Source: Neisseriaceae bacterium JH1-16 (lineage in GTDB: Bacteria; Pseudomonadota; Gammaproteobacteria; Burkholderiales; Chromobacteriaceae). Taken from it: a DNA stretch of 64,000 bases. The DNA is taken from contig JAPDNP010000009.1 in NCBI GenBank assembly GCA_025989215.1, forward strand, positions 124,001 to 188,000. Direction: 5' to 3'. Position 1 is the stretch's first letter. Every line of letters starts with the position of its first letter. This document shows, piece after piece, positions 25,231-33,993 of the stretch. A program made the translations under genes and the position numbers. The notes below the pieces were generated by a model. The model was not told where the DNA came from. It ran no database searches and saw only the letters and a list, made by a program, of their open reading frames with translations.

Positions 25231-25324
25231 ACAGGACGGGAGAAGCGCAGCGCAACCCATCGAGAAGCCATCACACCGCCGTGATTTGATGGCTTACGGC
25301 ATACACGCCTACCCCCAGCCTACT
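25231..25324. repeat. Hairpin repeat, copy 3
   Basis: Shares AGAAGCGCAGCGCAACCCAT and the TGATTTGATGGCTTACGGC phrase with copies at 21959 and 23980. Stem AGCCATCA/TGATTTGATGGCT is imperfect. This copy is not next to a dmlR fragment and marks the right side of the island. Confidence 0.65.
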
Positions 25325-25333
25325 TGCTCGGAA

Positions 25334-27409
25334 TTAACCGGGAGCGTGATTCACCACACCTTGCCCGGTGATGGACGGCAGCCCTACGCATTGCGGCCCG
25401 GAATGATCCGCAGCAAGCGGCGCGGCGCCACGCAATAGCGTGATGCGCAGCTCCACCAGCGCATGGCACGCCTCGATCGCAACCGGACCGGTTTCGCAGC
25501 AGATGGCCCGCAGCGCCGCATCGATGCTGGCGGCCAGCTGGGCCGGGATCTCCAGCGGCCGGCGCTCGTCGGCGCAGCGCTGGTAATGCGCGGCCACCGA
25601 CTGTAGTACCTGATGGATCAGACCCCGGGCCGGTTCGGCCAGGCTATGCTCGTCGCGCTGCAGGTCGAGCGCGCTGAAGCCCACGCGCAACTCGCTGAAA
25701 CCGTCGGTCAGCGTGTCGTGGCCGCTAGCGGCCAAGCGGGGCATCAGCAAGGATAGGCAATCGAGCATCCGGGCGATCAGGTTGGCGTAATTGTCGCGAC
25801 GCGCCCCGGCCGCCATCTGCGCCAGCGCCTTCCAGCTCGAATGCACCAGGCGGCGGATTGCCAGCTCGGTGCCGAACGGCCGGGTCACCAGCGTCCAGAC
25901 CAGGGCAAACAGCACCCCCGCTCCCCCGGCGAGATTGCTGTTGATGAAGACGGTGAAGTTGGCGCTGTAGGTGTCCTGTAGGCCAAGGAAGTTCGCGGTG
26001 TTCATCGCCAGCAACATGGCCAGGACGCCGAACTGGGGCTGGACGATCAGCACGCCGATGCCGAGGAACGGCAGCGCCAGCATCGCCACTAGCATTTCGA
26101 ATTGGGGCGCGGCCGGAATCACCGCGAACAGCAGCACCGCCGAGAGCGCGATGCTGACGCAGGTCAAGCCGAAGAAGGCCTTGATCAACGGCGCCGGCTC
26201 GTCCAGCGACGCGAAGACGCAGCAGACGATCGCGCCGAGGATCACGCCGCTGACGCCGTCGTCCCAGCCCAGGCCGATCCAGACCAGGCACATGCAGAAG
26301 ATGCCCAGCGAGGCCATGGCAGCGGTGAACAGCAACATGCCATAGTCGTAGTGACGGGTGTTGCCGCCGACCTCCCAGCGCCGGTACGCCGGCTGCCAAT
26401 CCTCGCCCGCCTCGCCCACGGCGATCATCCGCTGCAGCGACAGGCAGTCCTGCCATAGGTGGATCAGCGAGCACAGCCTGGTCCTGGCGTGCGACACGAG
26501 CAGCCCGTTCCAGCCGAGTTCGCCGGCCTCGTCCGGTGTCTCCAGCTCGCGCAGCAGATGCGCGGCATCGGCGCCATGGGTCATCCAGTGTGCGATGTCG
26601 TCCATCAGCCGGCTCAGTTCGGCCGGTATGCCCTGCGGCAGCCTACGCAATGCGCCGGTCGTCTCGGTCAGCGACGACAGGATGGGCAACAGCATGCTCA
26701 TGCGGCCGCGCAGTTCGCGGGCGTGCCGCACGGTACTGGCACTGCCCGAATCGTAGGAAAGCTGGGTGATGAGCTGGTCGAGCGCCAGGATGTCGGCCGC
26801 CAGGCGATGGCGGCTGGCCGGTCGAGCACTGGCGGCGGCGGCCAAGGCCGGCGACAGCGACTCGGCCGCCCACAACGCCGCGTCTTTCAGCCAGGCATCC
26901 AAGCGGGCGCTGAGCACCGGCGTCACCTTGCTCGGGAAGATCAGCGTGGCGACCACGCTGGCGCAGACGATCCCCACCAGGATCTCTTCGCTGCGCGCCA
27001 CCGCGGTGTCGAACACCGTCTCGGGCTAAAACACCGAAGGCAGGCCGACGATCAGCAGCGTATAGGCCGCCAACATGAAGACATAGTTACGCGGGGTGCG
27101 ATCCAGCAGCGATATGGAGAGCAGCGTGCCCATCCATAGCGATACCACCAAGCTGAGCAGCACCGGGGCGTTAATGAACAGCGGCACGAATACGACCGCT
27201 GCCGCGGCCCCGAGCAGGGTGCCGCAGACTCGGTACAGTGCCTTGGACCGGGTTGCTCCGGTCAGGGGGTGCGACACGATGTAGACGGTCGCCATCGCCC
27301 AGTAAGGACGCGGCAAGTCGAGCATCAGCGCGATATAGAGTGCCAGCATGGCGGCAGTGAAGGCCTTGGCCGAGAACAGCCAATCACGCCAGGTTGGCAT
27401 AGTGATCAT
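25334..27409 (-). pseudogene. FUSC/AaeB-type aromatic-acid efflux protein with in-frame amber stop
   Basis: Two open frames, 27409-27026 (127 codons) and 27025-25334, are in the same frame and separated only by TAG at 27026-27028. Joined they give about 691 residues of an inner-membrane FUSC-family transporter (PET/AaeB type): N-terminal membrane bundle (WRDWLFSAKAFTAAMLALYI), a soluble middle, a second bundle (WIGLGWDDGVSGVILGAIV) and a tail. The stop falls in GLPSVF-TAG-PETVFDTAVAR, where homologues have a residue such as Gln or Asn. Likely a single nonsense mutation, unless suppressed or a sequencing error. Confidence 0.85.
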
Positions 27410-27445
27410 GGTGCGAGATGACTAGGGTTGAGTGTCGTTGAATGG

Positions 27446-27472
27446 AAAAAAACGGCCGCACACAGTGCGGCC
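27446..27472 (-). terminator. Intrinsic terminator of the CoA-transferase gene
   Basis: On the minus strand GGCCGCAC, a 3-base loop and GTGCGGCC are followed by seven T. It lies about 60 bases past the stop of the gene ending at 27534. Confidence 0.85.
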
Positions 27473-27533
27473 CAAGGATGAGCGTTGGAAGAACGGCTAG
27501 GTTCCAACAACGGAGACAAAAAACTGTGTGGGG

Positions 27534-29036
27534 TCAGCCCTCCTGCCCCGCCAGCATCGACCCGCGATCGCGCAGGTTGATGTGCAGCTCGAACGCCCGC
27601 TCCAGCGCGTGCGGGGTGTGGCCGCCGTAGCGCTGCGCGTCGCGGTAATAGTCGCGCAGTAGTTCGCGGTAGCTCGGGTGCGCGCAGTGCTCGATCACCA
27701 GCTTCACCCGCTCGCGCGGCGCCAGCGTGCGCAGGTCGGCCAGGCCCTGCTCGGTGACCAGGATGTCGACGTCGTGCTCGTTGTGGTCGACGTGCGCGAC
27801 CATCGGCACGATGCTGGAGATCTTGCCGCCCTTGGCGATCGACTTGGTGGCGAAGATCGCCATGCTGGCGTTGCGCGCGAAGTCGCCCGAGCCGCCGATG
27901 CCGTTCATCATGTGGGTGCCGCCGACGTGGGTGGAGTTGACGTTGCCGTAGATGTCGGCCTCCAGCGCGGTGTTGAGCGCGATCAGGCCGAGGCGACGGA
28001 TCACCTCGGGGTGGTTGCTGACCTCCTGCGGGCGCAGCACCAGCTTGTCGCGGTAGCGTTCGAGGTTGCCGAACACCTGGTCCTGCATGCGCTGCGACAC
28101 GGTGATCGACGAGCCGGAGGCGAAGTCCATCTTGCCGGCGTCGATCAGCTCGAAGGTGGAGTCCTGCAGCACCTCTGAATACATGGTCAGGTGCTCGAAC
28201 GGCGAATCGAGGAAGCCGGACAGCACCGCGTTGGCGATGGTGCCGATGCCGGACTGGATCGCCGGCAGCGTGGTGCTCAGGCGGCCGCGCTTCACCTCGT
28301 GCTGGAAGAATTCGATCAGGTGGCCGGCGATCTGCCGGGTCTCGGCGTCGGGCGGCAGCGCGTTGGACGCGCTGTCCGGCGTGTCGGTGATGATGATGGC
28401 GGCGATCTTGGCCGGGTCGATCTTCACCGTGGCGGTGCCGATGCGGTCGCTGACGTTGACCAGCGGCAGCGGCTCGCGGTGCGGGCGGCGGCCGGGAATC
28501 CAGATGTCGTGCATGCCTTCGAAGCCGACCGGCTGCGCCAGGTTGATCTCGACGATCACTTTGTCGGCCAGGATGGCGAAGCTGGCCGAGTTGCCCACCG
28601 ACGAGCTCGGCACGATGCCGCCGTCCTCGGTGATCGCCACCGCCTCGATCACCGCCACGTCGAGCTTGCCGAACTGGCCGGCGCGCAGGAATTCCACCGT
28701 CTCGGACAGATGCTGGTCGACGAACAACACCTCGCCGCGGTTGATCGCATTGCGCAGCGTGGTGTCGACCTGGAACGGCAGGCGCTTCGCGAGCACGCCG
28801 GCCTCGGTCAGCGTCTTGTCCGAGTCGTGGCCGAGCGAGGCGCCGGTGATCAGGGTGAACTTCATCGGGCGGGCTTGGGCGCGGCGCGCCAGCGCCATCG
28901 GCATGTCCTTGGCGTCGCCAGCGCGGGTGAAGCCGCTCATGCCGACCACCATGCCATCGTTCACCAGACAGGCGGCCTCGTCGGCGCTCATCACCCGGTC
29001 ACGCAAGGCGGCCAGGCGGATACGGTCTTCGTACAT
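27534..29036 (-). CDS. Acetyl-CoA hydrolase / succinyl-CoA:acetate CoA-transferase family protein
   Basis: 500 residues, the usual length for the Cat1/AarC/Ach1 family of class I CoA-transferases, which move CoA between acids such as succinate, acetate and propionate or hydrolyse acetyl-CoA. The active-site region is seen as ALNTALEADIYGNVNSTHVG, with the catalytic Glu in LEAD. Other markers are VGMSGFTRAGDAK at the N-terminus and GIGGSGDFARNA. Start at 29036 follows GGAGGAGAGACCA. A MITE-like element sits only 22 bases upstream of the ATG, so it must be within or next to the promoter. Confidence 0.92.
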   Translation of the reverse strand: MYEDRIRLAALRDRVMSADEAACLVNDGMVVGMSGFTRAGDAKDMPMALARRAQARPMKFTLITGASLGHDSDKTLTEAGVLAKRLPFQVDTTLRNAINRGEVLFVDQHLSETVEFLRAGQFGKLDVAVIEAVAITEDGGIVPSSSVGNSASFAILADKVIVEINLAQPVGFEGMHDIWIPGRRPHREPLPLVNVSDRIGTATVKIDPAKIAAIIITDTPDSASNALPPDAETRQIAGHLIEFFQHEVKRGRLSTTLPAIQSGIGTIANAVLSGFLDSPFEHLTMYSEVLQDSTFELIDAGKMDFASGSSITVSQRMQDQVFGNLERYRDKLVLRPQEVSNHPEVIRRLGLIALNTALEADIYGNVNSTHVGGTHMMNGIGGSGDFARNASMAIFATKSIAKGGKISSIVPMVAHVDHNEHDVDILVTEQGLADLRTLAPRERVKLVIEHCAHPSYRELLRDYYRDAQRYGGHTPHALERAFELHINLRDRGSMLAGQEG

Positions 29037-29058
29037 TGGTCTCTCCTCCATTGTTGTA

Positions 29059-29162
29059 AGAGTCGCTAACAAAGCCCTCCCGGCGTTGTTGCGCTGCCTT
29101 GCCGCACTACTGGTACTGTCTGCGGCATCGCGATCGCTTCGCTGGGCTTTGTTAACGACTCT
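29059..29162. mobile_element. MITE-like inverted-repeat element, copy B
   Basis: AGAGTCGCTAACAAAGCCC (29059-29077) and GGGCTTTGTTAACGACTCT (29144-29162) match at 18 of 19 positions. The core shares GCGTTGTTGCGC, CCTTGCCG and GTACTGTCTGCG with copy A at 10557-10709, but the arms are different sequences that still pair with each other. It lies directly upstream of the CoA-transferase ribosome binding site. Confidence 0.8.
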
Positions 29163-29172
29163 CATTACCGGC

Positions 29173-29182
29173 GTTGGCCGAA
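29173..29182 (+). repeat. GTTGGCCGAA motif copy, intergenic
   Basis: Exact copy 11 bases beyond the end of MITE-like copy B, in non-coding DNA. Confidence 0.7.
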
Positions 29183-29282
29183 CGGCCGGCGGCGGGCTTC
29201 TCCAGTGCGGTACGCGGCTTGTTGTTATGGTCGCCGCAGTGCTTGCGAGCGTGGTGACGCTTCTTGTTGTGTGATCCAGTGG

Positions 29283-29585
29283 CTAGTTCGTGCTGGGCTG
29301 CAGGGTGCGTACCACCTGCCAGACCGCATCCCGCGGGATGCTGACGCGGTCGTGGCGGCGGATGCCGTCCACTTCCAGCCGTTCGACCGGGCGGATCGCC
29401 GCGACGGAGCCGACCAGCTCGCCATCGGCCTCGATGACTTCGATGCGGATGCCGAAATGGCAACCCGCCTCGGTCTCGACCCAGGCCATATCGCCAATCA
29501 GTGGGCTCAGTGCGGCGGGCCGGCCATAGCAGACATAGTGGATGCCGCCGGTTCGCGGCTTCAGCCCCGATATGCGTTTAATCAT
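29283..29585 (-). CDS. Small conserved-looking hypothetical protein
   Basis: 100 residues from the ATG at 29585 (MIKRISGLKPRTGGIHYVCY). It is hydrophilic, with one GDMAWVETEAGCHFGIRIEV-like beta-rich stretch and a basic middle (EVDGIRRHDRVSIPRD). No signal peptide or known motif. The frame is open much further upstream, but sequence beyond 29585 is low quality as protein. It is divergent from the LysR gene at 29841, an arrangement that would suit a regulator-target pair. Function unknown. Confidence 0.5.
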   Translation of the reverse strand: MIKRISGLKPRTGGIHYVCYGRPAALSPLIGDMAWVETEAGCHFGIRIEVIEADGELVGSVAAIRPVERLEVDGIRRHDRVSIPRDAVWQVVRTLQPSTN

Positions 29586-29636
29586 CGCCTTGTCCCTCAC
29601 GTCGTCATCTCTGACCCATGCCGTCGTTCGGCCAAC

Positions 29637-29646
29637 CTGGCACCGT
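29637..29646 (-). repeat. GTTGGCCGAA motif copy, intergenic
   Basis: TTCGGCCAAC on the plus strand, in the gap between the small hypothetical gene and the LysR gene. Confidence 0.7.
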
Positions 29647-29840
29647 TCACTCCGCCCTGCCGGATCGAATGGGCCGACGGGCAAGCCGTGGGCCGGAATC
29701 TGGCAAGGCGGGTAACGGCACCACCCAAACCAAAGTGTATTCACCTGCCGACTACACTTCCAATATATTGAAATTGAACATTTGATATTTTTTATGTATG
29801 GTTTTGACGCTTGTCCCCCAGCCATGATCGAGCCCTTGCC

Positions 29841-30737
29841 ATGGAACTGCGCCACCTGCGCTACTTTCTCGCCGTCGCCGAGGAGCGCCACTTCACCCGC
29901 GCCGCCGAACGCGTCGGCATCCAGCAGCCGCCGCTGAGCCTGCAGATCAAGCAACTGGAGGAGGAACTGGGCACGCCGCTGTTTCTGCGGCAAAGCCGTG
30001 GGGTGGACCTGACCGAGGCCGGCGCTGCCTTCGTCGAGGAGGCGCGCGCGATCCTGGCGCGGGTGGACCAGGCCAAAACCCACATCCAGCGCCTATCGCG
30101 CGGCGAGGCCGGGCGCATCCGCATCGGCTTTGCCGGCGCCACCTATTTCGAGCCAGCGGTGCCGGCGCTGATCCGCGACTACCGGTCGCGCTACCCGGAC
30201 GTGCAGCTGCAGCCCGAGCAGAGCAACACCGCCGAATTGGTGCAGAGACTGATCGACGGCGAGATCGACGCCGCCTTCGTGCACACGCCGATCGGCGCCG
30301 ACCCGACCCTAGCTTGCCTGCCATTGGTCGATGAGGCGATGCTGCTGGCGCTACCGGCCAGTCACCCGCTGAGCGGCGAGCCAGCAGTGCCGCTGGCGGC
30401 GCTGGCCGACGACACCTTCATCCTGTTGCCGCGCGCGATCAGCCCGGGGCTGTACGACCGGCTGATCGCCGCGTTCCAGCAGGCCGGCTTCACTCCCAGG
30501 CTAGGCCTGGAAGCGCCACAGATCGTCTCGATCGTGCCGATGGTCGCCGCCGGCTTCGGCGTATCGCTGGTGCCGCGCGCGGTCAGCCAGATCGACACGC
30601 CGGGGGTGCGCTACCTGCCTATTGCCGGTATCGCGCCGCGCGCGCCGATCGGGTTGGCGTACCGGCTGGATGGCGGGTCGGCGGCGTTGAGGGGGTTTGT
30701 GGCGATGGCAGGCTTAGTCGACGAACCACAGAATTGA
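29841..30737 (+). CDS. LysR-family transcriptional regulator
   Basis: 298 residues from the ATG at 29841 (MELRHLRYFLAVAEERHFTR), the standard opening of the CatM/BenM/CynR group; a possible earlier start at 29811 is not supported by family length. The winged helix is RAAERVGIQQPPLSLQIKQLE and the effector domain covers about residues 90-295. No metabolic gene is co-directional downstream; the divergent neighbour is a small hypothetical gene. Target and ligand unknown. Confidence 0.88.
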   Translation: MELRHLRYFLAVAEERHFTRAAERVGIQQPPLSLQIKQLEEELGTPLFLRQSRGVDLTEAGAAFVEEARAILARVDQAKTHIQRLSRGEAGRIRIGFAGATYFEPAVPALIRDYRSRYPDVQLQPEQSNTAELVQRLIDGEIDAAFVHTPIGADPTLACLPLVDEAMLLALPASHPLSGEPAVPLAALADDTFILLPRAISPGLYDRLIAAFQQAGFTPRLGLEAPQIVSIVPMVAAGFGVSLVPRAVSQIDTPGVRYLPIAGIAPRAPIGLAYRLDGGSAALRGFVAMAGLVDEPQN

Positions 30738-31073
30738 CCTCACCAAAGCTGAAGCCAATCCGGGTCGCAAAAGAATAGTGAGCTTCCCATCGTGGCAGCC
30801 ACCAATATGGACGTACCAGGGGCGGTAGCAGCGTCTTCCAATACAGAGCGCCAAAGCAAGCAGGAAATCATTGTGGCAAGCCTCCAACTTGAGGCCTTCG
30901 CAAGAGCCCAGACAGTCCCGGATCGTGATCATTTGCAAACTTCAATGTCATCAATAATTTGACGATAATAATGTCATGGGTATACTGGCAACCTTTTCAG
31001 ATTTTCTCAGTACCAGAAGCCATCCCTTTGCGGGCTTCTGGCTTGAGAAGAGACGACAGAAGGTTGTTCCACC
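30738..31073. other. Upstream region of the CsgG-like operon
   Basis: AT-richer non-coding DNA. A TATACT-like box (30980-30985) could be a promoter element. The hairpin CCAGAAGCC (31013-31021) / GGCTTCTGG (31033-31041) lies in the likely leader, 32 bases before the first ATG. A 74-codon minus-strand frame (30714-30938) has no support and is not called. Confidence 0.45.
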
Positions 31074-32243
31074 ATGCCCCATCGCTTTCTACCGCGCTCT
31101 TTACTGGCTTTGCTGTTCTTGTTGCTGGGATCCCTCGCCCAAGCTGCAACGGTGACGCTTGCCGGATTCGCTTATTCAGGCGATAGCAAATCCATGGCTG
31201 CACGTTTTCCGTACAGCCAGAAATTTGAAAAAGCCCAGGCCGCTGCTGGTCGCCCCTTGAACAAGCAGATTGCACAAGCGCTGCAAGGGAAAAAGCCGGC
31301 CAACTTCGAATTGAATCAAAGCTCGCTGACCGAGCTGAAAGGCAGAGACCAAGCCATCGTCGTTGCCTTGGTGGTCACTGGTGAAACGGTGTCTGCCGAG
31401 CGCTTTGGCAACGTTGCCAAACTGCTTACCCAGGTTCGTGCCCAAGCCATGTTCTTCGACTTCAAGACGATGACGGTATTGCGTGCCTACCCATTCAGCT
31501 TTACTCACCTCGACGTCATCGACCATTACCCCAGCCCAGCAGAAATGCATGAGCGCTTTAAAGCGGTGTATTTGGGTGATCAAGGCAAGGCAGGCATCAT
31601 CGAGCGCTTTACCGACATCGTCGCTAAAGCCACCGTGCCAGAGCATGTACCGCGATTTATCCAGGTCAATCAGGTTCAGATCGGCGATGAGGCGCGTCAA
31701 GTACTGACTCCGCAACTGAAAAGCGCTCCTGGCGTGGCTGAAACCTGGGCTGCCGACCTGTTCGCGGAAAGTCTATCCAGCAAGACTGGCGTTCCGCTGC
31801 TGCCCTATTCCAAGGGCTACGCCATTGGCAATGTCATGTCGATGCGCGTGGCCGACGGCGATGTATTCATGCTGAAGCTACCTGAAGCCGACTACACCAT
31901 TTCCTTGGACATTCCCCGCTTCAAGAAGATCAAAAGCGGCGAGTCCGCCGCAGGAACCAGCTTGATTTATGGCGTTTATACGCACGTAAAAATTCAGGAG
32001 CCTGTTTCTGCACGCGCCTATCTGGACACCGATCTCAAGAATGGCGAAGTGAAATTGATTCCGGCATCGCAAGACAGTGTGGATGACTTTCCGGCTTATT
32101 ACGATGCGATCAAGGGTTTGTTCGTCAAGCTGTCCGATAACTTGGCCGGAAACCAGTCTGACTGGTTGAAAACGTCCAGCGCTTCATCCGATATCGGCCA
32201 ACAGGTTACTTCCACTCGGGAACTATTGAAATCATGCAAATGA
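31074..32243 (+). CDS. Secreted protein of unknown function, first gene of CsgG-like operon
   Basis: 389 residues with a signal peptide (RSLLALLFLLLGSLAQA). The mature protein is predicted soluble, with few cysteines and no catalytic motif I recognise. Phrases such as GRDQAIVVALVVTGETVSAERFG and VLTPQLKSAPGVAETWAADL suggest a mixed alpha/beta fold. It overlaps the next gene by 10 bases, showing tight coupling in a four-gene operon that ends with a CsgG/FlgO-like lipoprotein, so it is probably a periplasmic or surface partner of that protein. Base composition is less GC-rich than flanking genes. Confidence 0.75.
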   Translation: MPHRFLPRSLLALLFLLLGSLAQAATVTLAGFAYSGDSKSMAARFPYSQKFEKAQAAAGRPLNKQIAQALQGKKPANFELNQSSLTELKGRDQAIVVALVVTGETVSAERFGNVAKLLTQVRAQAMFFDFKTMTVLRAYPFSFTHLDVIDHYPSPAEMHERFKAVYLGDQGKAGIIERFTDIVAKATVPEHVPRFIQVNQVQIGDEARQVLTPQLKSAPGVAETWAADLFAESLSSKTGVPLLPYSKGYAIGNVMSMRVADGDVFMLKLPEADYTISLDIPRFKKIKSGESAAGTSLIYGVYTHVKIQEPVSARAYLDTDLKNGEVKLIPASQDSVDDFPAYYDAIKGLFVKLSDNLAGNQSDWLKTSSASSDIGQQVTSTRELLKSCK

Positions 32244-33298
32244 TCCGCCTCATCTTCATATCGCTATTGCTGCTGGTTGGCACCCGGGCAATGGCGGAAA
32301 CAGCGACCGCCAAAGGTCAAGCCACGGTCAAATACGAGAAGTCGCTCTTTGGCTCCAAAGTCAGCCCTGAAGTGAAGGCCAAGGCAGTGCAGCAGGCACA
32401 GTTGAAAGCCGTAGAAAAGTACTATGCCGAAGCGGGTGATGCGCAAACGGAAAACCTCGACGTCATTCGCGACAAGATCAAGGCCGACCCGGATCGCTAC
32501 GTGCTGGAAACCGCCATCCTGAGCGAGGAAGACCGCCCGGACATGGGGCAATACTCGGTAACCGTGCGTGCAACGCTGAACGTGTCGCAACTGCGCAATG
32601 CGGTCAAATCAAACTCGGCTGTTGCCCAGACGTCTGGTGGGCAAAAATCGAAACTGACCTTCATCTTTGTCTCCCGACAAGTTGATAGCGCCCAGAGCTT
32701 TGACGATCGCAACTATCAGACAGTTGAAGCGAAGGTTAAGGCTACGGCAGGGAAAAACTCGGGCACCTATCGTGCTTCGGTTGAATCGGGTGGCAGCACC
32801 ACGCGTAAAGCGACCAAACGAACCTACGCCATTTTCCCCAGCAACTACCTGAAGAGTGTATTCAACGGTGTATTTGCCGGCGCGGGCTTCAAGGTTGTTG
32901 ATGCAGCGTACCTGGAGCCGTACTCCAAAGGCATGCTGAAAATCAAGAGCGTCGAGAAAGACTTCAAGTCGGGTGACGATTTGCAGCCGCAGACCGAGCG
33001 CGACGTCGCTGCTGGTTTGCAGAATGCGCAAGTGCCTTATATCGCGTATGGCACGCTCGATGTACGACTGTCCGATACCGATCCGGCTACCGGTATGTTC
33101 CGCGTTTCGGTAGCGGCAACCGGCAAGATTCTGGACGCGAGCAATAGCATTCCCGAAACCAAGGCAGAAGTCGGCCCGGTTCAGGTTGCTGGCCTGGGCC
33201 CGACGGAAGAAGAAGCACAAACCAATGCACTGAAAAGCGCGGCAGATAAGGTAGCTCGTGAGCTGCTCAGTCAAATGACAAACGCCGGTATCAAATAA
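32234..33298 (+). CDS. Secreted protein with FlgT/LPP20-like N-terminal region
   Basis: 354 residues with a signal peptide ending at TRAMA. The part after it (KGQATVKYEKSL, then VKAKAVQQAQLKAVEKYYAE) resembles the FlgT-N/LPP20-type domain, in which a short beta strand is followed by a helix of repeated A-x-x-x-A. A second half contains NYLKSVFNGVFAGAGFKVVD and VPYIAYGTLDVRL, which look like the CsgG/TolB-type pattern of a variable protein that oligomerises at the outer membrane. It overlaps the gene before it and is 26 bases from the next. Confidence 0.7.
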   Translation: MQMIRLIFISLLLLVGTRAMAETATAKGQATVKYEKSLFGSKVSPEVKAKAVQQAQLKAVEKYYAEAGDAQTENLDVIRDKIKADPDRYVLETAILSEEDRPDMGQYSVTVRATLNVSQLRNAVKSNSAVAQTSGGQKSKLTFIFVSRQVDSAQSFDDRNYQTVEAKVKATAGKNSGTYRASVESGGSTTRKATKRTYAIFPSNYLKSVFNGVFAGAGFKVVDAAYLEPYSKGMLKIKSVEKDFKSGDDLQPQTERDVAAGLQNAQVPYIAYGTLDVRLSDTDPATGMFRVSVAATGKILDASNSIPETKAEVGPVQVAGLGPTEEEAQTNALKSAADKVARELLSQMTNAGIK

Positions 33299-33324
33299 GT
33301 CCATCCCCCAACAGGAATCTAACC

Positions 33325-33963
33325 ATGCGTAAAAACATCATTGCTCTGTCCATCGTATGCGCCGCGGCGCTGCCCCTCTCCGCCCACGCAGGCTTTCTTG
33401 ATGCGGTAACGAGTGCCGTCGGCGGTGACTCCGGCAGCTCGGGTGGCGATGTGGTGGCCCAGCAGGATCAACTGGTGAATGCCTATGTCGCGGCCAACAA
33501 GGAAGTGTTGATGGCGCAGTACAAGATGGCCAACGCACTCGGGGCAAAAGATGCCGCCGCTCAAGCCAAGGCCGTTGCCGAGGCTTTGAGCTCTGGCGCG
33601 ACCAAGGACAACCTGAGCAAGGCCGATGCAGTGCAGAGCGAGCTGTCCAAGCTCATCGTCGATCGCCAGAAAGAGGCAGGCGGCAAGCTGGATGATGCGG
33701 CCAAGAAAGAGTACGTCTCCGGCCTGGCATCGCTGGGCAAGGGCTTGCTCAAGTATGTCGGGATGAAGACGCAACTGAATGGTTTCAGAACGGCTCTGGC
33801 GAGCGCTTCGCCGATGGCCCTGACCAAGCTGAGCGCTGGTTCGTACATCGTTAGCAACTTCCCGAGCAACAGCAAGAACCTCTACGACACCACTGCTCTG
33901 GCCGTCAGCTTCGCCAAGAGCAACGACATTCCTGTACCCAAGGATGCGACACAAGCGCTGTAA
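33325..33963 (+). CDS. Secreted alanine-rich helical protein, third gene of CsgG-like operon
   Basis: 212 residues with a signal peptide (NIIALSIVCAAALPLSAHA). After a Gly/Ser-rich linker (SAVGGDSGSSGGD) the protein is Ala/Lys-rich and mostly helical, with VVAQQDQLVNAYVAANKEVL and KEYVSGLASLGKGLLKYVG. The family is not recognised. AACAGGAATCTAACC precedes the ATG. Its place between a FlgT-like and a CsgG-like gene suggests a periplasmic subunit or exported substrate. Confidence 0.7.
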   Translation: MRKNIIALSIVCAAALPLSAHAGFLDAVTSAVGGDSGSSGGDVVAQQDQLVNAYVAANKEVLMAQYKMANALGAKDAAAQAKAVAEALSSGATKDNLSKADAVQSELSKLIVDRQKEAGGKLDDAAKKEYVSGLASLGKGLLKYVGMKTQLNGFRTALASASPMALTKLSAGSYIVSNFPSNSKNLYDTTALAVSFAKSNDIPVPKDATQAL

Positions 33964-33993
33964 TTGATTGATGCGAGCCAGAGGGAATGCTGT

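Noticed and set aside
30714-30938. 74-codon minus-strand frame between LysR and the CsgG-like operon
   Set aside because: It overlaps the end of the LysR gene, has no ribosome site or recognisable motif, and the composition is not convincing.
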